Origin: Vibrio cyclitrophicus
GTDB lineage: Bacteria; Pseudomonadota; Gammaproteobacteria; Enterobacterales; Vibrionaceae
Direction: 5' to 3'
NCBI RefSeq assembly: GCF_024347435.1
Contig: NZ_AP025480.1
Coordinates: 1,984,001 to 2,048,000 of the forward strand
Length of the DNA stretch: 64,000 nt
A program made the translations under genes and the position numbers. Below, piece by piece: positions 1 through 9,036 of this stretch; within the stretch, counting starts at the first letter, position 1; each line of letters opens with the position of its first letter. Under the pieces are notes generated by a model that saw only the letters and a program-made list of their open reading frames with translations, was not told the DNA's origin and ran no database searches.

Positions 1-1
1 T

Positions 2-1612
2 TGTCGTAATCCTCATCACCCGAGCAAAGACAGCCTAGTTGCTGCAGATAACAAGGTCGGAAAGCAAACGGTACTTGAACGGCCAGATATGCTAATGATG
101 AGCGGCGACCAGATCTACGCCGATCATGTAGCAGGTCCAACGCTTGATGCTATTCAACAAGTGATTCAACTGCTTGGTCTTGTGGGCGAGAGCTTGCCGA
201 CGGATTCACAGGTAAGCACAATCGACAGTAGTGAAGCCTTGTTTAAGAGTGAATATCAGCTGTATCGACGTCATCATTTACTGCCACACCACAACACCTC
301 TGCTTCGTTGCTTGATAAGCTATTTCCTAAGCGCGGAATCCCTATTTTCAGCTCGACCGATTGTGAGAATCACTTGGTCACCTTGTCAGAATTCATCGCG
401 ATGTATTTGCTGGTTTGGTCTCCGACATTGTGGCAATGCATCAACCGAGAGCAATTGATCGAAAATGATTTCACAGAAGCTGGACGTCAATTATCACCGG
501 CAGAGCAACAACAATGGCGTGACGAGAGCATTATCATTGATGACTTCATAGCAGGTCTACCGAAAGTGCAGCGTCTGTTCGCTCATATTCCAACGTACAT
601 GATCTTCGACGATCACGATGTCACCGATGATTGGAACCTGACTGTGGGTTGGGAACATGCTGTCGATCAAAATCAGTTTGCTACTCAAGTGATTGGTAAC
701 GGCCTTGCCGCCTACTGGATGTGTCAGGGTTGGGGTAACAAACCGGAGAGCTTTAACAAAGAGTTCATCAAGCAAGCAAAACAGCTCTTTGGTTTTCAAT
801 GGCATGCTGAAAATCAAGCGCAGAATGAAACTGGCGGCAACAATACTGAACACTCTGTTGGCAACATAGAACCAAACAAACACCAGGCCTTCATTGAGAT
901 GCTCGGTCGCTTTGAAGAGTGGCATTACACGATAGATACGTCTCCAAAAGTCATTGTGTTGGATACTCGAACGCGTCGCTGGCGATCAGAATCTCGCATG
1001 AATAAACCTTCTGGTTTGATGGACTGGGAAGCCTTAATTGAGTTTCAGCACCAGCTGCTCCATCAAGATAAGGTGGTGATTGTTTCTGCTGCGCCGATGT
1101 TTGGCGTGAAGTTTATTGAAACACTGCAAAAAATGGCGACCACAATCGGTAAACCATTGGTGATTGATGCGGAAAACTGGATGGCACATCCGGGCAGTGC
1201 TAACACACTCATCAGTATCTTTACCCACACCAAAACACCAACCAACTTCGTCGTGCTTTCTGGTGATGTTCACTACTCTTTTGCTTACGACATTAAACTT
1301 AGATACCGCCGTAACAGCCCGAATATCTATCAGATTACTTGCAGTGGTATTAAAAACCAGTTCCCTACTTCATTGCTTAAATTCTGTGATGTATGGGACC
1401 GATTGCTGTATAGCCCACGCTCAATTCTGAACTATTTCACCAAGCGAAAACGCTTAAAGATTGAAAAACGTAGCCCTGATAATCAGACTTTCTATCGACT
1501 TTCAAACCGAAGTGCGATTGGTGAATTAAAGTTAGATAGCGAAGGCAAACCGCAAGCAATAACGACACTAAGTGGTGATGGGAAAGTCACACGATTCCCT
1601 GAGCCTGATTAA
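2..1612 (+). CDS. PhoD-like metallophosphatase family protein, 5'-truncated by window edge
   Basis: The reading frame is open from base 2, so the start codon lies before the window and about 536 C-terminal residues are visible. Visible metal-site motifs are GDQIYAD (near base 104), a DDHD motif followed by VTDDW (near 607) and SGDVHYSF (near 1260). These order as in the PhoD/alkaline-phosphatase-D branch of the calcineurin-like phosphoesterases, which hydrolyse phosphomonoesters or diesters with a binuclear metal centre. An internal ATG at 89 precedes GDQIYAD but would remove conserved N-terminal sequence, so it is not taken as the start. Substrate and export route cannot be judged because the N-terminus is missing. 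Confidence 0.8.
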   Translation, partial: CRNPHHPSKDSLVAADNKVGKQTVLERPDMLMMSGDQIYADHVAGPTLDAIQQVIQLLGLVGESLPTDSQVSTIDSSEALFKSEYQLYRRHHLLPHHNTSASLLDKLFPKRGIPIFSSTDCENHLVTLSEFIAMYLLVWSPTLWQCINREQLIENDFTEAGRQLSPAEQQQWRDESIIIDDFIAGLPKVQRLFAHIPTYMIFDDHDVTDDWNLTVGWEHAVDQNQFATQVIGNGLAAYWMCQGWGNKPESFNKEFIKQAKQLFGFQWHAENQAQNETGGNNTEHSVGNIEPNKHQAFIEMLGRFEEWHYTIDTSPKVIVLDTRTRRWRSESRMNKPSGLMDWEALIEFQHQLLHQDKVVIVSAAPMFGVKFIETLQKMATTIGKPLVIDAENWMAHPGSANTLISIFTHTKTPTNFVVLSGDVHYSFAYDIKLRYRRNSPNIYQITCSGIKNQFPTSLLKFCDVWDRLLYSPRSILNYFTKRKRLKIEKRSPDNQTFYRLSNRSAIGELKLDSEGKPQAITTLSGDGKVTRFPEPD

Positions 1613-1724
1613 CAAGTGTTCTTTATTGCTCGCTCATCCGTAATGTCAGTTTTGAGTAAAGACGCTTGCGATCACACTCTGTAGGCCCAATAGTAATAAT
1701 ATTCATCATAACTGGAATGATCTT

Positions 1725-2174
1725 ATGTTTAACTCACTTACCTCGTTATTTAAACAATTAGTTGAAGGCTCTGATTTAGGTAAAACGCCAACCGCCTCTC
1801 CTAACTTAGCTATCGCCAGCTTGTTATGTGAAGTCGCCGGTGCAGACCACGCGATTAACGAATCCGAACAAGAAGCTAAACTTCACTTGCTTCAACGCCT
1901 GCTGAACATAACTGAAGACGAATCCAAAGCCTTATTGGCGCAAGCTGAACCTCAAGTTGAACAATCTGTCTCTCTTTACGACTTTACTTCTCAACTGCGA
2001 GAGCTGTCTCAACCAGTCCGCATAGATCTAATAAAGGCAATGTGGGAAGTGGCACATGCTGATGGAGAGATTGATCCACTTGAAGATTCAGTGATCCGCA
2101 AAACCGCAGAACTGCTTTACGTTGACCACAGTGACTTTATTAAGACCAAGCTGAACGTCTTGGGTAAAAGCTAA
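1725..2174 (+). CDS. TerB-family (tellurite-resistance-like) protein
   Basis: A soluble 149-residue protein, all helical by composition. The region of about residues 27-140 resembles the TerB/DjlA-N fold, with two repeats of an acidic turn: AGADHAINESEQE and AHADGEIDPLED. TerB-like domains are acidic helical bundles that can bind metal ions and are often linked to membrane-stress functions; the tellurite label is historical and no resistance role is implied. It stands alone, 112 bases after the phosphatase gene, with no ter operon nearby. The family call is fairly secure; the function is unknown. Confidence 0.75.
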   Translation: MFNSLTSLFKQLVEGSDLGKTPTASPNLAIASLLCEVAGADHAINESEQEAKLHLLQRLLNITEDESKALLAQAEPQVEQSVSLYDFTSQLRELSQPVRIDLIKAMWEVAHADGEIDPLEDSVIRKTAELLYVDHSDFIKTKLNVLGKS

Positions 2175-2205
2175 CCAAAGGCTTTCTACTCGTTGATACT
2201 CTCAA

Positions 2206-2643
2206 CTAGAGTAAGCGATCACCATACATTATGCCTTTCAGCTCTAACGGCGTGCCTTTTTTTGTCACATAAAGGCCACGCTGATTTGACACCAACACAC
2301 TGCGCTTGCCTTGCGTTTGTTGGATGTATAAGTGTTTGATATTGAAAGTCTGTTTATCTTGGGCTTGGTCTTGGTCCAATTGATAAAGGTAGTAGTGATT
2401 CCCCCAGCGAAAGAACACTCCAAACATTTGCTTAGTTTGAGCAACATTTCCATCGATGTCGTAACCAATGTACTGCATTTTTACCCGACCACTTTCCAAT
2501 CGAAGTGAGATTTTTTCCCAGCCTACCATTGGATACTCTGCGGAAAATTTATAGGCACTTTTAGTTGCGAGCCCAGAGATTAAGCCTACATTTATAATCA
2601 CAAAAAGCGTGAGCAAGATAGGCATCCAAAACTTACGATTCAT
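2206..2643 (-). CDS. Small membrane-anchored periplasmic protein, partner of the adjacent ToxR-like regulator
   Basis: A 145-residue protein with one N-terminal membrane segment (about residues 7-27) and roughly 115 residues predicted to face the periplasm, rich in beta-forming sequence (VFFRWGNHYYLYQL). No known domain is recognised. It starts 5 bases after the stop of the winged-helix membrane regulator, so the two are surely co-transcribed. This arrangement (membrane-bound wHTH regulator, then a small one-TM periplasmic protein) is that of ToxR/ToxS, TcpP/TcpH and VtrA/VtrC. I infer that it stabilises, or senses a ligand together with, the regulator. Confidence 0.7.
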   Translation of the reverse strand: MNRKFWMPILLTLFVIINVGLISGLATKSAYKFSAEYPMVGWEKISLRLESGRVKMQYIGYDIDGNVAQTKQMFGVFFRWGNHYYLYQLDQDQAQDKQTFNIKHLYIQQTQGKRSVLVSNQRGLYVTKKGTPLELKGIMYGDRLL

Positions 2644-2648
2644 ATCGG

Positions 2649-3490
2649 TTAGCCTCGCTTATCGCCATCACAAGAGAGAGATTTAAACTGATGACTCATC
2701 TCTCTCCAGCGCCCATTTATCAGCGCAACGGCTTGAATATTCTGGCACCCAACTCCGATACGATGTAGGTAAAGTAAATCAACACCGAGTTTTGAGACAG
2801 TGTTCAACTCAGTTAACAGCGATTGATCAAAGTTCAAATTATCGTGATAAACATCCATGCCACGATAACGACTCTTATCCATAAAAAACGCAAACTGATA
2901 AAACAACATGACGAGACACAAGCTGACTACGATTCCAGCGATACGAGATTGATGACGAGTGATAAAGTGCTTCACTATAGACTGATGAGATTGTGGGTAC
3001 TGTTGCTTTGATTTTCCACCTTGTCTGTTCATGCCAGAAGGCGTGAGCTTTGCTACAAATGTTAAGTCATCTGTGGTGGCGGCATTCTCTGAAAATGTCG
3101 ATTCAACAATTGCCGATTCAACATGTATGTCAGTCGTAGGCGTTGGCATCGATAAATAACTACCAACCTGTCTCGGGCCATTGAATCTATACCCTTCCTT
3201 TTGAACCGTTAAAATTTTGCAATCATACTCAAGCGAATTTAATGCTGTACGAATGTTCTTGACCGCAACATTCAGTGAACTGCCCGCCACCACCCGTCCC
3301 GGCCAGCCGTGTTCAAGTAAAAAGTTACGACCAACGGCTTTTGGGCTGTTCTTCACTAAATGTTCAAGGATCAAGCTTTCTGAGGGAGATAAGGTGGCCT
3401 GATTACCTGATTCAGAATCAATGAGTGTGTTATTAATCAGCTCGATACCCGAAGCGTCTAAGGTGATTTTTCAGGGCTATTGGCGTTCAT
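2649..3490 (-). CDS. ToxR/CadC-like transmembrane winged-helix regulator with apparent 5' frameshift
   Basis: The intact part (from about 3374 down) gives an OmpR/PhoB-type winged helix (HGWPGRVV, LNVAVKNIRTALN, VQKEGYRFNG), a linker, one membrane segment (IAGIVVSLCLVMLFYQFAFF) and a periplasmic tail of about 75 residues with two cysteines, as in ToxR. The same frame continues upstream to a TGA at 3471-3473 and encodes the expected first strands of the domain (ITLDASGIELINNTLID), but has no ordinary start codon. An ATG at 3490 starts MNANSPEK in another frame. One extra A in the A-run at 3467-3471 would join the two frames into a protein of about 280 residues. So there is either a real frameshift, a sequence error or a non-standard start. 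Confidence 0.7.
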
Positions 3491-4136
3491 TTCAGCGAGG
3501 AGTTCATAAATAAAAAGGTCATCAAAAAGGTGTTTGCTTGGTTATTCTAATGCCAAGCTATACATAGAAAAGAGTGGCGCGAAGTTTAACCAATAATTCA
3601 GTCAAATATAAGTTCGACGAGTAACAAGATGAAATAACGACAAGGTGAGTCAGTCACGTAAACTCACTCACCTTTAAACATAGCCAAGGTTTAACTCTAA
3701 ACTTGCCATGGAATAGACAGGCCTGATCATCGCTTTTTGGTTTGGCTTCTCTTGTGCTATTTGTTTTGGGTGAACTAACGCTACCATCTAGCTCTGCCCA
3801 ATCAAGGTCGAAACCTGCGATTTAATATTAATTAAAGCGCTTCTGACATTTATTAAGAATTAACATTCTTTTCATTCTGTTTGTGTTGATGTAAAAACCG
3901 ATACCCACCACCTATTGAACAAGAGAAATACCAGTCAAATGTCTCTTATTACAGATTCAACTTTCCTCACTCAGCATTCGTGAAAACTGAATCCAATTCC
4001 CTATCAAATCTCATTATCAGGCCGTCATTTATTCGTTATCGTCAGATTGATTCTCTAATTGAGATGCTGATATACAATTAATTTTAAACCACATCAAAAA
4101 ATCAAATTTTTCCTTTTTTATCAACAATATAAAAAC
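3491..4136. other. AT-rich divergent intergenic region without genes
   Basis: I see no credible coding sequence on either strand between the ToxR-like gene and the lipoprotein gene. The stretch is strongly AT-rich, especially around 3815-3860 and 4070-4135. It holds a dyad with arms AAGAGA and TCTCTT (3921-3947) and a further TCTC-N5-GAGA dyad near 4051, both upstream of the sigma-54 promoter and thus placed where an enhancer-binding activator might bind. That role is inference. Confidence 0.5.
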
Positions 4137-4152
4137 TGGCACAGTCATTGCT
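4137..4152 (+). promoter_or_regulatory. Sigma-54 (RpoN) promoter, -24/-12 type
   Basis: The sequence TGGCAC-AGTCA-TTGCT matches the sigma-54 consensus TGGCAC-N5-TTGCW at every defined position, with exact spacing of the GG and GC elements. It lies 40 bases before the lipoprotein ATG in the correct orientation, which predicts transcription start near 4163 and a leader of about 30 bases. Such promoters need an AAA+ enhancer-binding activator; none is encoded next door (TyrR at 16728 lacks the sigma-54 contact motif). Confidence 0.75.
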
Positions 4153-4191
4153 CTTTAAGTTTTACACGGCCTCAATTAATTACGGAAGATT

Positions 4192-4713
4192 ATGATGATG
4201 AAATTAAAAACACTCCTCTTAACATCGGTCACATCAATGTCTCTCATCGCCTGCGGCGGTGGTGGTGGCGGGTCAGGCAGTTCTGGTGGCGGAGGTGGTG
4301 CAAGCGGCTCAACTGACAGCGCTGCGAGTCCTGCCGCAACAGCTGCCAATACGACTTTTGTTGATATTGCTGTACCAGACAGTTTTGAGTGGCGTGGAAC
4401 GGCTTCGCGAACAATGAGCGTCATTGTCGTCAGTAGTTTTTCATACAGGGACGGTGAGCCGGCTCCAATTCGCGGTTCCCACATCATCAAACTATACAGC
4501 GTGACCTCAGACCAAACAGATTCTCAAGCCTTCTACTCTGGTATGTCGAACCGCGATGGTGAATTAGTGAGTGACTTTAGCATTCCAACCAACTGGGAAG
4601 GATTGGAAATCGTTGCTCAGGTGCGTGGTCAAGAGTGTAGAAGTACTGTTGACCTAGATAACGTCACTACTGATTTGCTAGTTTCTTGCGACATTGTTCT
4701 GGATTCTGACTAA
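4192..4713 (+). CDS. Glycine-rich putative lipoprotein
   Basis: A 173-residue protein with a type II signal peptide: basic N-terminus, hydrophobic stretch and lipobox LIAC, then a poly-Gly/Ser tether (about residues 22-40). Mature Cys is followed by Gly, which favours outer-membrane sorting. The rest resembles a small carboxypeptidase-regulatory-like beta domain (HIIKLYSVTSD, MSNRDGELVSDF), though the family is not certain. Two adjacent ATGs (4192, 4195) could start it; GGAAG sits just upstream. The gene is first in an operon with the LruC-domain gene, 11 bases downstream, behind a sigma-54 promoter. Confidence 0.75.
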   Translation: MMMKLKTLLLTSVTSMSLIACGGGGGGSGSSGGGGGASGSTDSAASPAATAANTTFVDIAVPDSFEWRGTASRTMSVIVVSSFSYRDGEPAPIRGSHIIKLYSVTSDQTDSQAFYSGMSNRDGELVSDFSIPTNWEGLEIVAQVRGQECRSTVDLDNVTTDLLVSCDIVLDSD

Positions 4714-4724
4714 GGATAGCTGCC

Positions 4725-6410
4725 ATGAAAAATATTAAAAAATCTCTAATGGTGATGGGTTCAGTCGCTATGTGTTCTTTCTCGCAACAGACGTTTGCAG
4801 CTGCAACAGAAAACACAACAACCACTAACGGTGATGGCTCAATAACAGTGACTCAAAAGATCGATGCAAGTAGTACCTCACCACATTACATCGCGCCTTC
4901 TGGTTATGGTTTCGACATCTACAGCCGAGCAAACGAAGACTACTCTTGGCAACATAATTTAACGGTCCCTGATGGCGCACAGATTACCGCAGCGACACTC
5001 ACTATTTACGCTTATGATGTTGATTCAGAAGCACACCACGGAGAAAACGGAGAATACGACAGTATCGCTGTTGACGGTTCTTTACTTACTCCCGGGTTCT
5101 TACAAGGTACCAACAATAACTGGTCGACAACCGTTTTTGACCTCCCTATCGCTTCACTTGACGACAGTCTTGTGAATGTAGACCTAGATATTGATGTGAA
5201 TAACGACGGTTGGCTAACCACGCTGGATTACAGCCTTATCAGTGTTACTTATGTCACCATTGCTAATACCCCTCCTTCTACACCAACTCTAAGTCGCAGC
5301 ACTGGACTCGGTGATAATGACGACTTGGTTGTGACAGTAACCGGTCCAACACCGGAAGACCCAGACGGTGATTCTGTAACTTATAGCTACCGTTGGTTTG
5401 TCGATGTAGGTCAAGGGTTCTATGTGGATGATGAGTTTGTCGGAAAAAATGACAACAGTAATGCCACGTTGCCGGCCAGTGAAACTGAAGTTGGAGAACT
5501 TTGGAAGGTTCAGGTCATCGCTATTGACCAGAATGGGCTGATCAGTGAAATCGCTGAGATTGCATGGCCTTCAATTGGGGATAGTGACGGTGATGGTGTA
5601 TCAGATGCAAACGACTACGCACCAAACGATCCGACAATCGCTTTCTATAGCCGAACACCAACCAGTGGATGGTACACATTAGCCTACGAAGATTTATGGC
5701 CAAATGAGGGTGACTACGATCTGAATGACTTTGTTAGCCACTACGCATTAGGTGTTTATACAAACGCGAATAACCAAATAACTCGTTTTGATTACTACGG
5801 CCAAGCTATTGCTCGTGGAGCGGCTGAAGACAATGGTTTCGCTATTTCGTTAGCAGGGCTTGAAGACACGGATGTCACTTCACTGACCAAAACATACAAC
5901 GGCTCTACCGTAGCGTTAACTCCAGAGGCCGGTCACTCAGGCGAGTTGGTATTTGTTGTGATTGATAGTGTCGCAGCGATGCTGCCAAGTACAAGCACTT
6001 ATAGCTTTTACAACACAGAGTCGGGTGATGCACGAAGCTTAATCGATTACAGTGTCTCGCTGGTGATTGATGGTTCAATTCCTGTGCTAAGCAATACGGA
6101 TTTTAACCCGTTCATTTACAAAGCCAACGCGAGAGGTAGAGAGATTCACTTGATGAACTATCCAAATACAGATGTAGCAGATACCGCAATATTCGGTGCT
6201 GGTGATGATGATACAGTAACAAGTGAAGGTGAATACTATCAAAACACGACTGGCCACCCATGGGCTCTAGATATCCCAGGCCAATGGTCTCACCCATACG
6301 AACGTATTGATACTTGTGAAGCATATGAACATCTAACCACGTGGGCAGAGTCTGGCGGTACACTTCAAACGGACTGGTTCACATCACCGACAGGGTCGAA
6401 GGTATGGTAA
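4725..6410 (+). CDS. LruC-domain (DUF4842) secreted protein
   Basis: A 561-residue exported protein with a signal peptide ending near residue 26 (QQTFAAA). About residues 30-175 form a beta-rich domain, followed by an Ig/cadherin-like segment (SYRWFVDVG). A calcium-binding thrombospondin type 3-like repeat follows at about 286-300 (DSDGDGVSDANDYAPND). The C-terminal half carries the LruC/DUF4842 signature WPNEGDYDLNDFV near residue 325. The family is named after a Leptospira surface lipoprotein; its biochemical role is not known to me. It follows the lipoprotein gene with a good SD (AAGGA). A matrix or surface-structure role is inference. Confidence 0.85.
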   Translation: MKNIKKSLMVMGSVAMCSFSQQTFAAATENTTTTNGDGSITVTQKIDASSTSPHYIAPSGYGFDIYSRANEDYSWQHNLTVPDGAQITAATLTIYAYDVDSEAHHGENGEYDSIAVDGSLLTPGFLQGTNNNWSTTVFDLPIASLDDSLVNVDLDIDVNNDGWLTTLDYSLISVTYVTIANTPPSTPTLSRSTGLGDNDDLVVTVTGPTPEDPDGDSVTYSYRWFVDVGQGFYVDDEFVGKNDNSNATLPASETEVGELWKVQVIAIDQNGLISEIAEIAWPSIGDSDGDGVSDANDYAPNDPTIAFYSRTPTSGWYTLAYEDLWPNEGDYDLNDFVSHYALGVYTNANNQITRFDYYGQAIARGAAEDNGFAISLAGLEDTDVTSLTKTYNGSTVALTPEAGHSGELVFVVIDSVAAMLPSTSTYSFYNTESGDARSLIDYSVSLVIDGSIPVLSNTDFNPFIYKANARGREIHLMNYPNTDVADTAIFGAGDDDTVTSEGEYYQNTTGHPWALDIPGQWSHPYERIDTCEAYEHLTTWAESGGTLQTDWFTSPTGSKVW

Positions 6411-6474
6411 GTAACTCGAGCTTGGTCATTAAAAAATGAGTTAATCTTTAGAAATACCGATAAAAATTAAACCA

Positions 6475-6502
6475 AAAAGCCATCTACAAGTAGATGGCTT
6501 TT
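6475..6502. terminator. Bidirectional intrinsic terminator
   Basis: A 12-bp stem (AAAAGCCATCTA and its complement) with a 4-base loop lies between the convergent LruC and exonuclease genes, with A- and T-runs at its flanks. Confidence 0.85.
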
Positions 6503-6529
6503 CTATGTTCGGGTGTTCACTGCTGCTAT

Positions 6530-7060
6530 CTAGAGCATCGTTAACGCCAACTTCGCGAGGTTATACGCATCGACATACCCAGAGTGCTGACGGCCTTCCC
6601 ACTCAATATTTTTCGCTTCTTGAGCCGCGCGGTGACCAATGCGTTTTTCTTTCAATCGATTCTGAATTCGATAAAGTGTTGCGATATTTATAAACTCGCT
6701 AAACGGAGGTTCTATGCCTTTCTCTTTACACTCTTTATGTAAGATCAGATCATCTCGTCCCCACGCTGCATAGATTTTCTTTGGGCCACCGAAGTTCTTA
6801 ATCATCGACTTGATAACAGACTCTAATGGGCGCCCCTGTTTTTCGATTTTACGAGGTGTAATGCCCGTTAACTCGGCGCAGAACAGAGAGACTTCGTCTT
6901 TCTCTGGCTTAACGTAGTATTGCGCTCGCTTCACGATAGTGCCAGATGCTAGATCAATCTCAGCAAGACCCACTTCAATGATCTCCCCTGTTGTTCCTAC
7001 ACCATTTTCGCTCCAACAGCACATTTCCAAATCGAAACACACCACTCGATTGTGATTCAT
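6530..7060 (-). CDS. DEDDh-type 3'-5' exonuclease family protein
   Basis: A 176-residue single-domain protein of the DnaQ-like exonuclease fold. Exo I is FDLEMC near residue 9, Exo II is around AWGRDD (about residue 99), and Exo III is HSGYVDAYNLA (about 158-168) with the catalytic His and Asp five residues apart. Length and layout resemble KapD-like enzymes that trim short nucleic acids. It is transcribed alone. The substrate (RNA or DNA) cannot be told from sequence. Confidence 0.85.
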   Translation of the reverse strand: MNHNRVVCFDLEMCCWSENGVGTTGEIIEVGLAEIDLASGTIVKRAQYYVKPEKDEVSLFCAELTGITPRKIEKQGRPLESVIKSMIKNFGGPKKIYAAWGRDDLILHKECKEKGIEPPFSEFINIATLYRIQNRLKEKRIGHRAAQEAKNIEWEGRQHSGYVDAYNLAKLALTML

Positions 7061-7147
7061 ACGTCGCCTAATTCTCTCGTCAAAAATTTCGTGAAATTGT
7101 ACATGAGCACAGTCAGGAACTCGACCCTTGTTACATCAAGTGCTCAT

Positions 7148-8686
7148 TTAGCCTGCAATTGTGACTCGATTTCGACCGTTTAGTTTACTTTGATACAAGA
7201 TGCTGTCGGTTCGCTGCTGAATTTCTTCGGTATTTTCATTGCTACGAATAGAAGCGCCAATACTAAGCGTACAACTCAATTGGCGACCTTTGTGCTCACA
7301 ATGAGAGCGGCTAACAGTATTTAGTATACATTCTAAATAACGCTCCAACGCTTCGTGATCTGAGATACTCGAAATGATGCAAAATTCATCACCTCCTAAA
7401 CGGAACAGGTCATCACCATCTTTCAAATTAACAGAGATCAGTTTGACGACGTGAATCAGCAATGCATCACCCGCTGGATGACCAAATTGATCGTTGATGT
7501 TTTTGAACTTATCGATATCAAAACCAATAAGGCTAAATGGTTTATCGCTGTCGATCGCTTTGTCTAATTTCTTATTAAACGCTCGTCGGTTGTAGACCTC
7601 GGTTAAGCTGTCATGATTGGCTAAAAAGCGCAGCTCTTCCGTCCTCTCATATAGCATTTGGTACAAACGTTGTTTCTCACGAATTTGTAGATTAACTATG
7701 TAGGCCAGCAGTAAAGAGATAGTGGTCCCAACTAAAGCAATGCCGGCGAGTACCAAGTAGCCGGAAAATGAGATGCATGAACCTATCTTGTAATCAATTT
7801 TCCAATCACGGTTGGTTAGGCTAATGGTTTTGGTAATAAGGTGCCCAGTTACGCCTTCAAAACCTTCAGTTTCAAACAAAATGGGAGAATCTTCTGCTTC
7901 AAAACCGGTATCGGTCACTCGCACATATACATTCATATCACCCGCAGTGGATGCCAGTAAGTTCTCAAAATAATAAGTCGTACGAACCACACCAATCACA
8001 ACACCGAGCAAATTGTCACTTTCACCCTCAAATACAGGGTGATACACCAACATGCCACTTTTCGGTGTTTTTGGGTCTAAACCATCTTGTATTAAACGAA
8101 CTTTGTCTGAAATATTCGCTTGGCGTGTCTGTTTAATATTGTCTAAAACACGCTTAAATCGTTCACGAGAAGAGTAGAAACCAAGAACTCTGTTATTAGG
8201 TTCGGTATTTGGGTAGATATCAGTCGCAACAAAGGCTGGCTCACCATCTAAGATGTAACCAAAAGCTTTTGATTCATGTTTTGGAATAGTGAATAACTTA
8301 TATGATGGGTACTTTTCTTCCATCTGAGCAGTGTGTTCTTCAATCTCATCGGCTGTCACTTTTTGCATCCATTGCAAACCAATTAGACTTTTTGAAACAT
8401 TAATCGTTTGTTGTGCAAAACGATCAAACTTATCCCAGTTTTCAGGATCATTTGCGTAGAAAAAATTAGCACCAGAACCAATGTAAGCAACATCGTTATC
8501 GATAAACGCTTTTAGGCTTAGAGTTTGGTGTTTAGCAAAGCTCTCCAAATTCATGTTCAAGGCACGATTTTGATTGAGAGCCACCAACACAACGCATAAC
8601 ACCGTAATCAGAAAGGTGACCAAAAAAGCAACTACTGGCAAGGTTCTTCTCTTCAACCCTGTCAACGGGTCGATTGTATGCGGCAT
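7148..8686 (-). CDS. Diguanylate cyclase with periplasmic CHASE sensor
   Basis: A 512-residue inner-membrane enzyme that should make c-di-GMP from two GTP. There is an N-terminal membrane segment (about 18-38) and a periplasmic CHASE-type domain (about 60-270), whose core holds GLQWMQKV and FVATDIYP. A second membrane segment lies near 305-330 and a GGDEF domain spans about 355-510 with intact RLGGDEF near residue 428. The helix before GGDEF carries the usual NHDSLTEVYNRRAF entry. CHASE domains bind small extracellular ligands. It has no nearby partner and is divergent from the DUF2760/Hsp70 operon. Confidence 0.9.
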   Translation of the reverse strand: MPHTIDPLTGLKRRTLPVVAFLVTFLITVLCVVLVALNQNRALNMNLESFAKHQTLSLKAFIDNDVAYIGSGANFFYANDPENWDKFDRFAQQTINVSKSLIGLQWMQKVTADEIEEHTAQMEEKYPSYKLFTIPKHESKAFGYILDGEPAFVATDIYPNTEPNNRVLGFYSSRERFKRVLDNIKQTRQANISDKVRLIQDGLDPKTPKSGMLVYHPVFEGESDNLLGVVIGVVRTTYYFENLLASTAGDMNVYVRVTDTGFEAEDSPILFETEGFEGVTGHLITKTISLTNRDWKIDYKIGSCISFSGYLVLAGIALVGTTISLLLAYIVNLQIREKQRLYQMLYERTEELRFLANHDSLTEVYNRRAFNKKLDKAIDSDKPFSLIGFDIDKFKNINDQFGHPAGDALLIHVVKLISVNLKDGDDLFRLGGDEFCIISSISDHEALERYLECILNTVSRSHCEHKGRQLSCTLSIGASIRSNENTEEIQQRTDSILYQSKLNGRNRVTIAG

Positions 8687-9036
8687 ACATATCTCATGTC
8701 GGATTATATAAAGTCATAAGTATATAACGTTAAGGAACCCTGCTCCATTCATGTTTAGTCCTAAATCTGACACAAAATGGGCAATGTTTACCTTCCCCTT
8801 ACATCAAAGGCTATTATTCAAACAAATCTCGACTAATTTTCACGCTAACACACTAAAAACCCACTTGAATAAAAACATTAAATACAGCCCTTAAGCCTTG
8901 AATATGCTAGTATCCATCCATATTTATAGCTTGAAAGATACCGTTTTGCCTGAGTGCGACAGAGTTTTCTTTCCAACCCGTATGTTCAACTTAACCAATG
9001 AATATACCGTTAAATCAATTTAAAGAGAAAATCACT
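8687..9036. other. Divergent intergenic region before the Hsp70 cassette
   Basis: No gene is seen. The region separates the CHASE-GGDEF gene from the DUF2760 gene and holds the candidate heat-shock promoter described separately. An in-frame ATG at 8998 exists but lacks an SD sequence. Confidence 0.6.
8897..8923 (+). promoter_or_regulatory. Candidate sigma-32 (heat-shock) promoter
   Basis: CTTGAA at 8897-8902 is followed after 14 bases by TCCATAT at 8917-8923. This fits the RpoH pattern CTTGAA, 13-15 bases, CCCATNT with one mismatch in the -10. It lies about 115 bases before the DUF2760 start, upstream of two Hsp70 genes, which makes the match more plausible. It is not proven and a weak sigma-70 promoter is possible. 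Confidence 0.45.
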
